NCBI GenBank assembly: GCA_964549445.1
Contig: CAZJVS010000006.1
Location: 98,037 to 162,036 of the forward strand
DNA from: SpSt-539 sp964549445
GTDB lineage: Bacteria > Planctomycetota > Phycisphaerae > UBA1845 > UTPLA1
Direction: 5' to 3'
Length of the DNA: 64,000 nt
Positions within the stretch are counted from its first letter, which is position 1; each line of letters opens with the position of its first letter. Positions 28,705-40,359 of the stretch are shown here, piece after piece. The notes beneath the pieces are model-generated. The model worked only from the letters and a program-made list of their open reading frames with translations, did no database searches and was not told where the DNA came from. The translations under genes and the position numbers were made by a program.

Positions 28705-30148
28705 AATTCGGAGATTCCTTCGTAATCGATATATCGTGCGGGTGGGATTCTATCATGCTGGCTTGTGAAACGCGAATGAACCGGGCATCACGCCGCAGGT
28801 CCTCAATCGTCCGCGCCCCGCAATAGCCCATCCCGGCACGAATCCCGCCGACGAGCTGATAAACCAGCTCCCGCAGCGGTCCGCGATAGGGAACGCGGCC
28901 CTCGACGCCCTCGGGCACGAGCTTGTCGCGATCCTTCTCGCCCTTCTGTCCATATCGGTCGGCACTGCCCGACACCATCGCCCCAAGTGAGCCCATCCCC
29001 CGGTACTCCTTGAACCGCCGGCCGCGCCACAGCACCACGTGCCCGGGAGACTCATCCAGCCCGGCGAAAAGCGATCCGATCATCACGCAATCGGCACCGG
29101 CAGAAATCGCCTTCACAATATCGCCCGACAGGCGAATTCCGCCGTCGGCGATCACCGGCACGCCCGCCGACCCCGCCGCCGACACCGCATCGAGGATCGC
29201 CGAAATCTGCGGCACGCCGACGCCCGAAACCACCCGCGTCGTGCAGATCGAGCCCGGCCCCATGCCGACCTTGATCGCATCCGCCCCCGCGTCGATCAGG
29301 TCCTTCGCCCCGTCCTTGGTCGCCACGTTGCCGGCGATGATGTCGATCTGCCAGCGCCGCCGCACCTGCTTCACCGTTTCGATCACGTTTTCCGAGTGGC
29401 CGTGCGCCGAGTCGATCACGATCGCATCGACGTCGTGCTTGATCAGCGCCTCGACCCGTTCGAGGTCGTTCACGCCCGCCGCCGCGCCGACCCGTAGCCG
29501 GCCGCGCGAGTCCTTGCACGACAGCGGAAACTGCCGGCTCTTGTCGATGTCGCGCATCGTAATGAGGCCGCACAGCTTGAACGCCCCATCGACCAGCAGC
29601 AGCTTCTCGACCTTGTGCTTCTGCAGAATCTTGTCGGCCTCGTCCAGCGTCGTCTGCGGCGAACCGGTCACCAGCTTGTCGCGCGTCATCACCTCGCTGA
29701 CCGGCCGCGACTGCGACTCGAGAAACTTCAGATCGCGCCGCGTGATGATGCCGACCAGCTTGCCGTCGGACAGCGTGACCGGGACGCCGGAGATGTTGTG
29801 CAGCTTCATCAGCTCGGCGACATGGCCGACCGGCTCCTCCGGACGCACCGTCACCGGGTCGAGGATGACGCCGTTCTCGCTGCGCTTGACCTTCTCGACC
29901 TCGCGGCATTGGGACTCGACCGAAAGATTGCGATGGATGATGCCGATCCCACCTTCCTGCGCCAGCGCAATCGCCAGCCCGGCCTCGGTCACCGTGTCCA
30001 TCGGCGCGGAGACGATTGGAATGTTCATGCTGATGCGGCGCGTGAGCCGCGTGCGGACATCGGTGTCCTTCGGCACGACCGACGACCGCGCCGGAACCAG
30101 CAGCACATCGTCAAAAGTGATACCGTCGCCGATGATTTTGGGATGCAT
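28679..30148 (-). CDS. guaB: Inosine-5'-monophosphate dehydrogenase
   Basis: NAD-dependent oxidation of IMP to XMP, the committed step to GMP. About 489 residues: TFDDVLLVPARSSV at the N-terminus, two CBS domains in the usual insertion (about 95-205), GPGSICTTRVVSG with the catalytic Cys, DGGIRLSGDIVKA, YRGMGSLGAM and the flap. The frame is open to 30181, but ATG 30148 (HPKIIGDGITFDDV) matches family starts. The last codons overlap the downstream lipoprotein gene. Confidence 0.96.
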   Translation of the reverse strand: MHPKIIGDGITFDDVLLVPARSSVVPKDTDVRTRLTRRISMNIPIVSAPMDTVTEAGLAIALAQEGGIGIIHRNLSVESQCREVEKVKRSENGVILDPVTVRPEEPVGHVAELMKLHNISGVPVTLSDGKLVGIITRRDLKFLESQSRPVSEVMTRDKLVTGSPQTTLDEADKILQKHKVEKLLLVDGAFKLCGLITMRDIDKSRQFPLSCKDSRGRLRVGAAAGVNDLERVEALIKHDVDAIVIDSAHGHSENVIETVKQVRRRWQIDIIAGNVATKDGAKDLIDAGADAIKVGMGPGSICTTRVVSGVGVPQISAILDAVSAAGSAGVPVIADGGIRLSGDIVKAISAGADCVMIGSLFAGLDESPGHVVLWRGRRFKEYRGMGSLGAMVSGSADRYGQKGEKDRDKLVPEGVEGRVPYRGPLRELVYQLVGGIRAGMGYCGARTIEDLRRDARFIRVSQASMIESHPHDISITKESPNYALDTSLE

Positions 30149-30305
30149 GTCGCGAGGCCTCGGGGGAACGAAGATATGCAACGGGATTATGACGCGTCGG
30201 GCGGATGATGCAAGTGCGACGTTAGATCAGGGCGTGAACGCGATCGATTGAATGGCGAGTCATCGGCGGTTTGTAGGCGGGTGGATTCGAGGTAGCATCT
30301 CAGTC

Positions 30306-30947
30306 ATGCGCCGCACACTGACTCGTCTGCATTCGATCTCTGTTCTGGTTGTCGGCGCGACTCTAATTTCCGGCTGCAGCGACAGGCTCGGCGCCCTGAC
30401 GATGCGCGCCAATCCGACTCAACCGGAGTTTACGACGAGTCAGCCGGTCTGCCTTCAGGTCGATCTGCAGGCCACCGAGATGGTTTGCATTTCGCGGGAC
30501 TATTGGTTGGATGCCGATTTCACAAACCTGCGCGACGGGTGCACGGCGCTCAAGCTTGGACGCCCCTACCAGTGCGGGCTTCCGGCGCTTGGGTATCTGT
30601 TGACGCTACCGATTAGTGGGCCGGTGAATGCGCTCGATGTCGCCGACGTCCGCGGTCGTTTCCATGTGATTAGCCAGGAGCACTCGCGGACAGCGTACAT
30701 CTCGATCGCGGAACCCGGCAACGGATTTCCGGTAGCGGTCGATCGAGGCGATGCGACCGATCGATTTCTGTACCGCCTGCCCCTGGAGCCGGGTGAGTAT
30801 CGCGTGAGCGTTCGGCTTCGGAACGATCAGTACTGGAGGCCTGCGCCGCTGTTTTGGAGCCCCTACAGTCATGAAGCACGGGCAGAGACGATTGTCCGCA
30901 TTTTGACAGATTCGCCGGCCGTGGCAGAGGTTTCGGCCAGTAGATAA
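30306..30947 (+). CDS. Hypothetical lipoprotein
   Basis: 213 residues. ATG 30306 gives a basic leader and a hydrophobic stretch ending LISGC (Cys24), a lipobox. No known domain; the mature part looks beta-rich, with paired strands such as RTAYISIAEPGNGF and LEPGEYRVSVRLRND that resemble an Ig-like or carboxypeptidase-regulatory fold (weak inference). TAGCAT lies at 30293-30298, seven bases before the ATG, with no Shine-Dalgarno sequence, another possible leaderless gene. Confidence 0.65.
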   Translation: MRRTLTRLHSISVLVVGATLISGCSDRLGALTMRANPTQPEFTTSQPVCLQVDLQATEMVCISRDYWLDADFTNLRDGCTALKLGRPYQCGLPALGYLLTLPISGPVNALDVADVRGRFHVISQEHSRTAYISIAEPGNGFPVAVDRGDATDRFLYRLPLEPGEYRVSVRLRNDQYWRPAPLFWSPYSHEARAETIVRILTDSPAVAEVSASR

Positions 30948-30960
30948 CCGCGCGTCCAGC

Positions 30961-30987
30961 CGACAGAGCGTATAGAATAGTCTGTCG
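30961..30987 (+). promoter_or_regulatory. Inverted repeat around the toxin-antitoxin promoter
   Basis: CGACAGA (30961-30967) and TCTGTCG (30981-30987) form a perfect 7-base inverted repeat with a 13-base spacer that contains TAGAAT (30973-30978), a -10-like hexamer. It lies 28 bases before the antitoxin ATG, the position expected for autorepression by the toxin-antitoxin complex. Confidence 0.6.
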
Positions 30988-31015
30988 CCCGACGGTTGCG
31001 GGCGGAGATGCACGA

Positions 31016-31264
31016 ATGAACCGCGACGAAGTGCTCAAGCACGTCACCATCAATCCGGACGTCTGTTTTGGAAAGCCATGCATTCGCGGGACGCGCATCT
31101 GGGTATCGCTGATACTGGACATGCTCGCCGACGGGTCATCGATCGAGGAACTCCTGGCGAATTATCCGCACATCAAGCGCGACGACATTCTGGCCTGCAT
31201 CGGGTACGGGGCCGAAATGAGCCGCGAGCGATATGTCGAATTTCCCGCGACATCCGCGACGTGA
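31016..31264 (+). CDS. DUF433 antitoxin (VapB45-like)
   Basis: 82 residues with the DUF433 pattern: TINPDVCFGKPCIRGTRIWVSLILDMLADG, then SIEELLANYPHIKRDDILACIGYGAEM (segments shown separately in the protein). DUF433 proteins are small helix-turn-helix antitoxins paired with PIN-like DUF5615 toxins. GGAG lies eight bases before the ATG. The stop overlaps the toxin GTG as GTGA. Confidence 0.88.
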   Translation: MNRDEVLKHVTINPDVCFGKPCIRGTRIWVSLILDMLADGSSIEELLANYPHIKRDDILACIGYGAEMSRERYVEFPATSAT

Positions 31265-31635
31265 ATCTGAAACTCGACGAGAATCTGGGCGCGAACTTTG
31301 CGTCACTCTTTCGAGACGCGGGGCACGACGCGAGCACGGTTCGCGACCAGGGGATGTCGGGCGTCGCCGACCACGAACTGATTCGAACGTGTCACCGCGA
31401 GGGGCGCGGATTGGTGACGCTGGACACGGGCTTCGCGAATTCCTTGGTCTTTCCTCCGAAGGAATACTCCGGTATCGCGGTCTTGCGACTGCGTTCAAAA
31501 CTCCGTCAGACCGACCTGTTCGCTGCGGCCAGTACACTACTCGCCGCGCTGAAATCCACTTCCTTTGCGGGAAAGCTCTGGATCGTCGAACTCAGTCGAA
31601 TTCGCGAGTATCAGCCGGTCGATGACGACGATTAG
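31261..31635 (+). CDS. DUF5615 PIN-like toxin (VapC45-like)
   Basis: 124 residues: NLKLDENLG at the N-terminus (the DEN acidic motif), GHDASTVRDQGMSG, DHELIRTCHREGRGLVTLDTGF with a second acidic centre, and a basic C-terminal half. PIN-like fold with likely endoribonuclease activity (family inference). GTG 31261 overlaps the antitoxin stop; the open frame upstream belongs to another frame of the antitoxin gene. Its own stop overlaps the stop of the convergent gene. Confidence 0.85.
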   Translation: MNLKLDENLGANFASLFRDAGHDASTVRDQGMSGVADHELIRTCHREGRGLVTLDTGFANSLVFPPKEYSGIAVLRLRSKLRQTDLFAAASTLLAALKSTSFAGKLWIVELSRIREYQPVDDDD

Positions 31636-33614
31636 TCCGTTGGTCCCGAATAACGCTCGCCGATTCGGAACAGCGTCGCATACACGCGACCGTTCGACTC
31701 AAACGACGCCTCGGGCGTCAGGCCCATTTGTTCGTAATTGGATTTGTGCAGATCCGCCAAGCCCGGCCAGAAGCCGTAACGCGAACGCGAGAGCCGCGCG
31801 ATCTCGCCCCAGTCAGCGTAAAGGTGCGTGTAGCCGTGTTCGCGCAGCCAAAGATCGGGGCGCGGCGCCGATTTTGGATCGCCGAGCCACGCGGCCACCG
31901 CCTCGGCAAACGGATTGCGGTTGAAGATCACGTGATAGCCCGGCCGCCCGGCGACGTAGAACACCCGCGCATCACCGAGCATCAACACCTTGCCGCCGTT
32001 CTCCTGAATCTTATTGAGCGCAGGCAGATGCGCGTAGCCCGGCCACTGGCCGGACGTCATCCACTCCGTCTGGCCAAACGCTGCGACCTCAAACACGTGC
32101 GCTTTACGAAAGAACGCGACCGTCGTGTACGTGTTCCAAGCCGCCCCGCCAATCGCCAGCACGATGACGGCCGTCCTCGCAACGCGTGACGGCGTCGCCG
32201 CCGCAATCGCCGCCAGAACGGCCAGCGGCGCAATGATCGCCAAGGCGAATCGATCGATCAGGTGCGTCGTGCCCGCCCAGACGGCCAGCACGATGAGCAC
32301 AAATGCGATCGCAGCGCGTGTCTCCCGCGGCCACCGACGCAGACCCGCAATCGCTCCCCACACACCAAGGACAAACAACGGCACGCCGAATATCGGATTG
32401 GCGATGATTGCGGGGCCGATTTCACGAACACGCATCAGCGGGGAACGCAACGCCGGATCGGGCCGATGTCCCTCGCTCCAACGCGCCGCCGCTTCTTCGC
32501 TCCAGATGCCGGCGCGTTCGTGAAACATCGAGCGCGCCAGCGGAAAAACCGGATTACCCGTATTGACCGTGTTGCGAATCAGCCACGGCGAGAACGCCGC
32601 GGCCGTGCCAAGCAAGAACACCAGCGCCAAACGCACGCGCGAACGCCCCGCAATCATCCAAGCAACCAGCATCGGCAGCGCCACCGTCGGAATCGCCGTG
32701 TACTTGAACCCGCACGCAAATCCCGCGAGCAGCCCGCTGCCAAGCGCCCATCGCATCGGCAAATCGCCGGGACGGCGAACAGCACGCACCACGCACGCCA
32801 GCGACAGCATCGCCATCGCGAGCATCCCATTCTCGACGTACGCCATGCCGCTCAGCCACGTCAGAAACGGACACGTCGCCACGACCACACCGGCCACGAC
32901 ACCCGGCAGCCGCCCAAACTCGCGCCCCGCAAGCCACGCCCCCGCCACGGCCAGCACGCCAAGCATGAGGTTCACGAACTGTGCGACATACACGCCCGCA
33001 ATCGGCGACCCGGCGACCACAAACGACAGCAGATACAGCATCTCCGCGTTGAGCGGAAAGTTGCTGTAGATGTTGTGCGGCAGATATTCGACCCGCCCGG
33101 CGACAAACCATTCCTTCGGCGCGCCAAAGTGATATTCGAGCACGTCGTAGCCATTCCCCTCGCTCGGCCAGAGATAGCCGGGCGGACACGTCGCGGCACA
33201 GAGCGACAACACCAAGAAGGGCGCCGCACCGAGCCAAAGAAACCAGTACATTCGCGTTTCGCCGCTCGCGGCGGACGTAACGCCCGCACCAATCGGCGAA
33301 CGCGACGCAGTGCGGATCTGACTGATGCGCCTGACGAGCCATCCGGTCGCCAGCAGGGATAACGCCAAGAACGCAACAACTCGCGAACCGCGCCCGATGA
33401 ATCCAAGAACCCCGAAACAGAGGACCCACAGCGCGAGCAGACCCGACCCAACCCCGCACCCCAGCAAAATCGCCCAGGACGGCCGCTCATGACGCAAGCC
33501 AAGCCACCGTATCACGAGAGCGCCAAGCGCCGTGGCGACAATCATGATCGCCAGCGCGACGCCGCCGTCGAGAATGATTGTGGTGAACAGGGAGAGAACC
33601 GCCGCCGCGCTCAT
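31632..33614 (-). CDS. GT-C-like polytopic membrane protein
   Basis: 660 residues, around twelve predicted transmembrane helices. The large loop after the early helices carries EGNGYDVLEYHFGAPKEW and EYLPHNIYSNFPLNAEML, a pattern typical of undecaprenyl-/dolichyl-phosphate sugar transferases of the GT-C superfamily. The C-terminal 130 residues form a soluble domain (VLMLGDARVFYVAGRPGYHVIFNRNPFAEA, LREHGYTHLYADWGEI). Substrate unknown. Convergent with the toxin gene with overlapping stop codons. Confidence 0.7.
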   Translation of the reverse strand: MSAAAVLSLFTTIILDGGVALAIMIVATALGALVIRWLGLRHERPSWAILLGCGVGSGLLALWVLCFGVLGFIGRGSRVVAFLALSLLATGWLVRRISQIRTASRSPIGAGVTSAASGETRMYWFLWLGAAPFLVLSLCAATCPPGYLWPSEGNGYDVLEYHFGAPKEWFVAGRVEYLPHNIYSNFPLNAEMLYLLSFVVAGSPIAGVYVAQFVNLMLGVLAVAGAWLAGREFGRLPGVVAGVVVATCPFLTWLSGMAYVENGMLAMAMLSLACVVRAVRRPGDLPMRWALGSGLLAGFACGFKYTAIPTVALPMLVAWMIAGRSRVRLALVFLLGTAAAFSPWLIRNTVNTGNPVFPLARSMFHERAGIWSEEAAARWSEGHRPDPALRSPLMRVREIGPAIIANPIFGVPLFVLGVWGAIAGLRRWPRETRAAIAFVLIVLAVWAGTTHLIDRFALAIIAPLAVLAAIAAATPSRVARTAVIVLAIGGAAWNTYTTVAFFRKAHVFEVAAFGQTEWMTSGQWPGYAHLPALNKIQENGGKVLMLGDARVFYVAGRPGYHVIFNRNPFAEAVAAWLGDPKSAPRPDLWLREHGYTHLYADWGEIARLSRSRYGFWPGLADLHKSNYEQMGLTPEASFESNGRVYATLFRIGERYSGPTD

Positions 33615-33634
33615 GCGGCCGCGATTGTAGCGGC

Positions 33635-34798
33635 TCAGCTTCGAGCGGAGCGCTCTTCGGCCATCCGCTCGCTCATCATCTTCGCGTAGCTCTGGTACCG
33701 CTCGATGTGAATCTCGTCGGCCTCGGCTGCCGCGCGGATCGCGCAGCCGTCCTCAGTCAGGTGCCGGCAGCCGTGATACTTGCACTGGCCCATGCGATCG
33801 CGGAACTCGATGAAGTAGGCCTCCATCTCCTCCGACGGCACGTGGGCCAGCTCGAACTGCCGCATCCCCGGCGTATCGACCACGTAGCCGCCGAACGACA
33901 GCCGCACCAGCTCGGCCACAGTCGTCGTGTGCTTGCCCCGCCGCGACGTCTCGCCGATCTCGCCGACGCGGAGCTTCAACTCGGGATCGACCGCGTTGAG
34001 CAGCGAGCTCTTGCCGACGCCGCTGATGCCCACCAGCACGGATGTCTGGTCCTTCATCACGTCGCGGACTTCCTTGATGCCGGCGTTACGAACCACGCTG
34101 ATCGGCAGCACCGTGTAGCCGATCTCGTCGTACCGCGCCACGACATCCTCGATGAACTCATCCGCCCGCAGGTCGATCTTGTTGATCACGATGATCGGCT
34201 TCAGCCCGCCCTTGTGGGCCGCGACGAGAAACCGGTCGATCAGGTGCGGCCGCAGCGTCGGCTCGTCGGCCGCGACGATGATCAGCGCCAGGTCGACATT
34301 GGCCGCCAGCACCTGGATGCGATCTTCATACTGCCGCGTCATCGTCGTCGTTCGCGGCTCGACCTGCTCGATGCAACCCTCGTTCGAGCCGGTCCCGCCA
34401 GTGCCCGGCAGGAACCGCACCCGATCGCCGACGGCCAGCGGCTGCCGCTCGCTCATCAGACGCGACCAGAGCACCCGCCGCACCGTGCAGTTGCAGCGCA
34501 GCTCGCCGTACTCGACTTCGCAGACCAGCCCGCGCACAGCCACGACCACGCCGCTCTGCAGTGCAGCCGGATCGCCCGGCGACGGTTCGTTCTCGCCAAC
34601 GAGAATCGTCCGCTTCCGCGACAGGTGTCCCTTGCCGGTCGCCGACTCGCGCGTCGCGGCGTCGTCAGAGCTGACGTGCTCACCGCGAAACCCGCGCGTC
34701 CACGCCCCCTTGTCCCGCGCAATCTTCCCCCGGTTCCGCCGCATATCGACGCGAACCTTTTTCTTCCGATCGCGCGGCGTTTCGCCGTCAGGGGGCAT
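33635..34798 (-). CDS. rsgA: Ribosome small subunit-dependent GTPase A
   Basis: Circularly permuted GTPase that checks 30S maturation. About 387 residues: N-terminal basic tail, OB-fold (about 80-150), G4 NKIDL, G1 GISGVGKSSLLN, G3 DTPGM and a zinc site CKYHGCRH-x-TEDGC. ATG 34798 is preferred because the longer frame runs into the anti-sigma gene; it overlaps that gene's stop by 11 bases. The basic N-terminal extension of about 70 residues is longer than in E. coli. Being third in a sigma/anti-sigma operon is unusual. Confidence 0.94.
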   Translation of the reverse strand: MPPDGETPRDRKKKVRVDMRRNRGKIARDKGAWTRGFRGEHVSSDDAATRESATGKGHLSRKRTILVGENEPSPGDPAALQSGVVVAVRGLVCEVEYGELRCNCTVRRVLWSRLMSERQPLAVGDRVRFLPGTGGTGSNEGCIEQVEPRTTTMTRQYEDRIQVLAANVDLALIIVAADEPTLRPHLIDRFLVAAHKGGLKPIIVINKIDLRADEFIEDVVARYDEIGYTVLPISVVRNAGIKEVRDVMKDQTSVLVGISGVGKSSLLNAVDPELKLRVGEIGETSRRGKHTTTVAELVRLSFGGYVVDTPGMRQFELAHVPSEEMEAYFIEFRDRMGQCKYHGCRHLTEDGCAIRAAAEADEIHIERYQSYAKMMSERMAEERSARS

Positions 34799-36218
34799 CG
34801 GACGAACTCCGCGTGGCAGTTGGGGCCGGCTCTTTGAACACAAGCACTCGTACAATCACTGTTATCCACGGCGAAGCGCGTTGCGTCGCTGCCGTGTACG
34901 CCGATTCGATGGCAGTGCCCGTGATCTTCCGGCGCACGAGTGGGTAATCATCCCTCGATTGATGTAGACCCTCGCCGATCGATACGCCATCGGCGAGGCT
35001 CGCGCGCCAATGCCAATCTTTGGTGTCAAACTCGCCGAGTTGAGATTCGTTCGCGTTTGACGAAATTATTCGGACGATACGTTTCACCCAATTGCGTTCG
35101 CCGTGTACCTCGTAAACTTGTTCGTACAGCAAGTCGTCGCGGCGATGTGCGTATGACGACTCCGACGGAACCTTAACGTCGTCAAAATACTGGACCGCAT
35201 CGGGTTCATTGGAATCCTTCGGAATGCCCGTGTTTTCGATTTCCGTCACGAACCCGTGCAGGGTCGAGCGATCACTATTGCTCGTGGACGCCTCCGACCG
35301 CGCTTCTTGAAGAACGGAGTTGATGCTCTCTGCTGATTCGCCATCGACGAACAGCCAGACGATTCGCTCGCTTGTTTCCCAGCCGAGTGGCTGCACTATC
35401 ACCGGCGTTTGCGGACTGCGAGCTTCGCCAATCGCATGCAAGGTATTCGCGCTTGTTACGACATGGTGCGCCGTTGGGCCCGAAGTCACCTGCAACCGTT
35501 CGACTCCAACCGGGCTGGTTGCTTGCGTGTCGCCTTCACTCTTCCTAGTCATGATTCGCGGACGATCGTCTGCACGACTTCCCGCCGGCACGGCCACGGC
35601 TAATCGATCCTGTTCAAGCCGCGCGCCCGCAATCTGCGCCACGCGCAAGTCTTCCTTTTCATCCTTTCGCGCGAGAGACATCGTTTCAGTTGCGGGCAGC
35701 GCGGGTGCTGGCTCCGTTAACGCCACGTCAAACTTCAACTTGCTTTCGGCTCCCCAGCGCGCATCTGGCGAAGCTCCCGATCCCGTCACAACCTCCTTGT
35801 GCAAACTCAGTTCGTTCTCATTGCGCGCCGGCGCATGTACCGCCGTCCCGCGCCCGAGAAACGCCCACGATCCCACCCCTGCCGCCAGGAGGATCACTGC
35901 CGCCACGGCGTAGCGCCGAATCGTAACAACGCGCTGACTCCAATGCGGCCTGGGCATCGGCGCAGCCGCCGCCGCCGCAACGCGCTGGCGATGATCCGGT
36001 TGCCCCATCCGCGACGCAACGCCCGCCGCCAGCCCGGCCGGCGCCCGCTCGCGCGGCAGCGCCCGCACCGCAACGACCGCCCGCCGCATCGACTCCAGCT
36101 CGCGCCGCAGCTCCGCGTCGCCGGCCAGCTGCCGCTCGACCATCGCCTGCTCCGGCGGCGGCAACTCGCCGTCGAGATAGGCGCTGAGCTGCTCGAGTTG
36201 TTCCGGCGACGGTTTCAT
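34788..36218 (-). CDS. Putative membrane-bound anti-sigma factor
   Basis: 476 residues. The N-terminal 65 residues (EQLEQLSAYLDGELPPPE, MVERQLAGDAELRRELESMR) fit the anti-sigma domain of zinc-less type: the H-x3-C-x2-C site is missing. One transmembrane helix (AAVILLAAGVGSWAFL, about 105-121) is followed by a long periplasmic domain of unknown fold. Its start overlaps the ECF sigma gene stop as ATGA, so it is made in step with the sigma factor and very probably inhibits it. Confidence 0.82.
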   Translation of the reverse strand: MKPSPEQLEQLSAYLDGELPPPEQAMVERQLAGDAELRRELESMRRAVVAVRALPRERAPAGLAAGVASRMGQPDHRQRVAAAAAAPMPRPHWSQRVVTIRRYAVAAVILLAAGVGSWAFLGRGTAVHAPARNENELSLHKEVVTGSGASPDARWGAESKLKFDVALTEPAPALPATETMSLARKDEKEDLRVAQIAGARLEQDRLAVAVPAGSRADDRPRIMTRKSEGDTQATSPVGVERLQVTSGPTAHHVVTSANTLHAIGEARSPQTPVIVQPLGWETSERIVWLFVDGESAESINSVLQEARSEASTSNSDRSTLHGFVTEIENTGIPKDSNEPDAVQYFDDVKVPSESSYAHRRDDLLYEQVYEVHGERNWVKRIVRIISSNANESQLGEFDTKDWHWRASLADGVSIGEGLHQSRDDYPLVRRKITGTAIESAYTAATQRASPWITVIVRVLVFKEPAPTATRSSSDAP

Positions 36219-36838
36219 CCGTCCGCCTCGATCAGGAATTTCAATTTCTCTTTCAACATCATGCGTGCACGAAACAGCCGCGACTTCACCGTCCCCACCG
36301 GCACCGACAACACCTCGGCGATCTCCGCATAGTCAAGCCCGTCGATGTCGCGCAGCACCACGACGGTGCGAAATTCATCCTCCAGTTCCTCCACGGCCGC
36401 GGCCACCAGCCGATGCTGCTCGGCCCGCGACGCCCGCTCGTCCGGCCGCGCGTCGCCGCCGGCCAGCCGCTCGCCGATGCTTCCGCCGCGTGCCCCATCG
36501 CCGTCGCCCGCTTCGAGCGACAGCTTCGGATGCCGCACGCGCTGACGTCGCCGATCGATCGAGAGGTTCACGGCAATTCGATAGAGCCAGGTGAAAAACT
36601 TCGCCCGCTCGTCGAACCGATCAATCGAACCGACCGCCCGCACAAATGTCTCCTGGGCCAGGTCGGCCGCCGCATCGCGGTCGCCGCAAAGCCGCACGCA
36701 CAGACCGTACACGCGGTCCTGGTAGAGCGATACCAGCTCGCCCAGCGCCGCGCGGTCGCCGCCGCGACAGCGCGCCACGACCGCGGCCTCTTCGACCGGC
36801 GGACTCATCCCGACAGCGGGTATCGCCGCGGCTTCCAT
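36215..36838 (-). CDS. ECF-family RNA polymerase sigma factor
   Basis: 207 residues: region 2 with LGELVSLYQDRVYGLCVRL, AADLAQETFVRA and FFTWLYRIAVNLSIDRRR; a Gly/Asp-rich linker; region 4 with VVLRDIDGLDYAEIAEVLSVPVGTVKSRLFRAR. The residues AFRT-like EFRTVVVL start region 4. Paired with the overlapping anti-sigma gene. A 21-base palindrome lies about 100 bases upstream. Regulon unknown. Confidence 0.92.
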   Translation of the reverse strand: MEAAAIPAVGMSPPVEEAAVVARCRGGDRAALGELVSLYQDRVYGLCVRLCGDRDAAADLAQETFVRAVGSIDRFDERAKFFTWLYRIAVNLSIDRRRQRVRHPKLSLEAGDGDGARGGSIGERLAGGDARPDERASRAEQHRLVAAAVEELEDEFRTVVVLRDIDGLDYAEIAEVLSVPVGTVKSRLFRARMMLKEKLKFLIEADG

Positions 36839-36936
36839 CTGTGTTGGACGCCTCCAAGCCCCGGAAGTTCTCGCGCATCGCCGCGCGACGCCCTCCGGCC
36901 CGCAGAATCATAACAATCGAGGGGCCGAAGGTTTCG

Positions 36937-36957
36937 GAATTCGGACCGTCCGAATTC
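36937..36957. promoter_or_regulatory. 21-base perfect palindrome between the sigma factor and aceE genes
   Basis: GAATTCGGAC-C-GTCCGAATTC: ten-base arms around one central base. It lies in a 315-base divergent intergenic region, 98 bases before the sigma gene and about 50 bases upstream of the aceE -35. Most likely an operator for a dimeric regulator; it has no T-run and is not placed as a terminator. Confidence 0.6.
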
Positions 36958-37009
36958 GAATCGCGGCGGACTCGCGTCCATCGGATTTGGCCGTAGTAAA
37001 ACGTTTCAC

Positions 37010-37037
37010 TTGTGATTCTGTCGCAATCCGATACAAT
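37010..37037 (+). promoter_or_regulatory. Probable aceE promoter
   Basis: TTGTGA (37010-37015), 16-base spacer, TACAAT (37032-37037). The predicted start gives an untranslated leader of about 110 bases before ATG 37154. Confidence 0.5.
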
Positions 37038-37153
37038 GCCTTCCATACGCCGAACGCTCGTCCGAAAGGCCTCTCGGCTATATCGCCGACTCCGACGCAG
37101 GTATCCTGCCCGGATGATTCGCCATCGGCTGGATACACACACAGGATGCGACG

Positions 37154-39997
<2,844 letters not shown>

Positions 39998-40057
39998 CAA
40001 TTCCCTAAACATTGCACAGGCAGTTATTTAGCACCACGACGGCGCGTCACAGCTCTG

Positions 40058-40096
40058 TTGACTCTTATAAGAGTGCCGATACACTCCTATAAGAGT
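40058..40096 (+). promoter_or_regulatory. Promoter with twin palindromic operators upstream of the RHH gene
   Basis: ACTCTTATAAGAGT (40061-40074) is a perfect 14-base palindrome; ACTCCTATAAGAGT (40083-40096) differs at one base. They are 22 bases apart, two helical turns. TTGACT (40058-40063) and TACACT (40080-40085), 16 bases apart, would be the promoter, so both operators overlap it. Autorepression by the ribbon-helix-helix protein that follows is the natural reading. Confidence 0.75.
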
Positions 40097-40110
40097 CTCA
40101 GGAGTCTGAC

Positions 40111-40359
40111 ATGCCCAAACCCAAGAAGCCGCCCGCCGATCGAACCGTCACTCTCAAGCTGCCCCGCGAACTCTTCAAGAACCTCGAAGCCCTCATCGAG
40201 AACACCGGCTTTCGCAGCGTCACGGAGTTCGTCATCTACGTCCTTCGCGACGTCGCCTCGGGAGGCAAGCTCGACGACTCGCAGCAGCCCTCCGGCCTCA
40301 CCGCCCGCGAACTCGACATCGTCCGCAAGCGGCTCCGCGCCCTGGGGTACATCGAATGA
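40111..40359 (+). CDS. Ribbon-helix-helix DNA-binding protein
   Basis: 82 residues: basic tail, then DRTVTLKLPRELFKNLEALIENTG and SVTEFVIYVLRDV, a strand-helix-helix of the MetJ/Arc/CopG type, followed by a C-terminal helix (LTARELDIVRKRLRALGYI). AGGAG lies seven bases before the ATG. Its stop overlaps the following pseudopilin gene as ATGA. Likely binds the twin palindromes upstream. Confidence 0.8.
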   Translation: MPKPKKPPADRTVTLKLPRELFKNLEALIENTGFRSVTEFVIYVLRDVASGGKLDDSQQPSGLTARELDIVRKRLRALGYIE

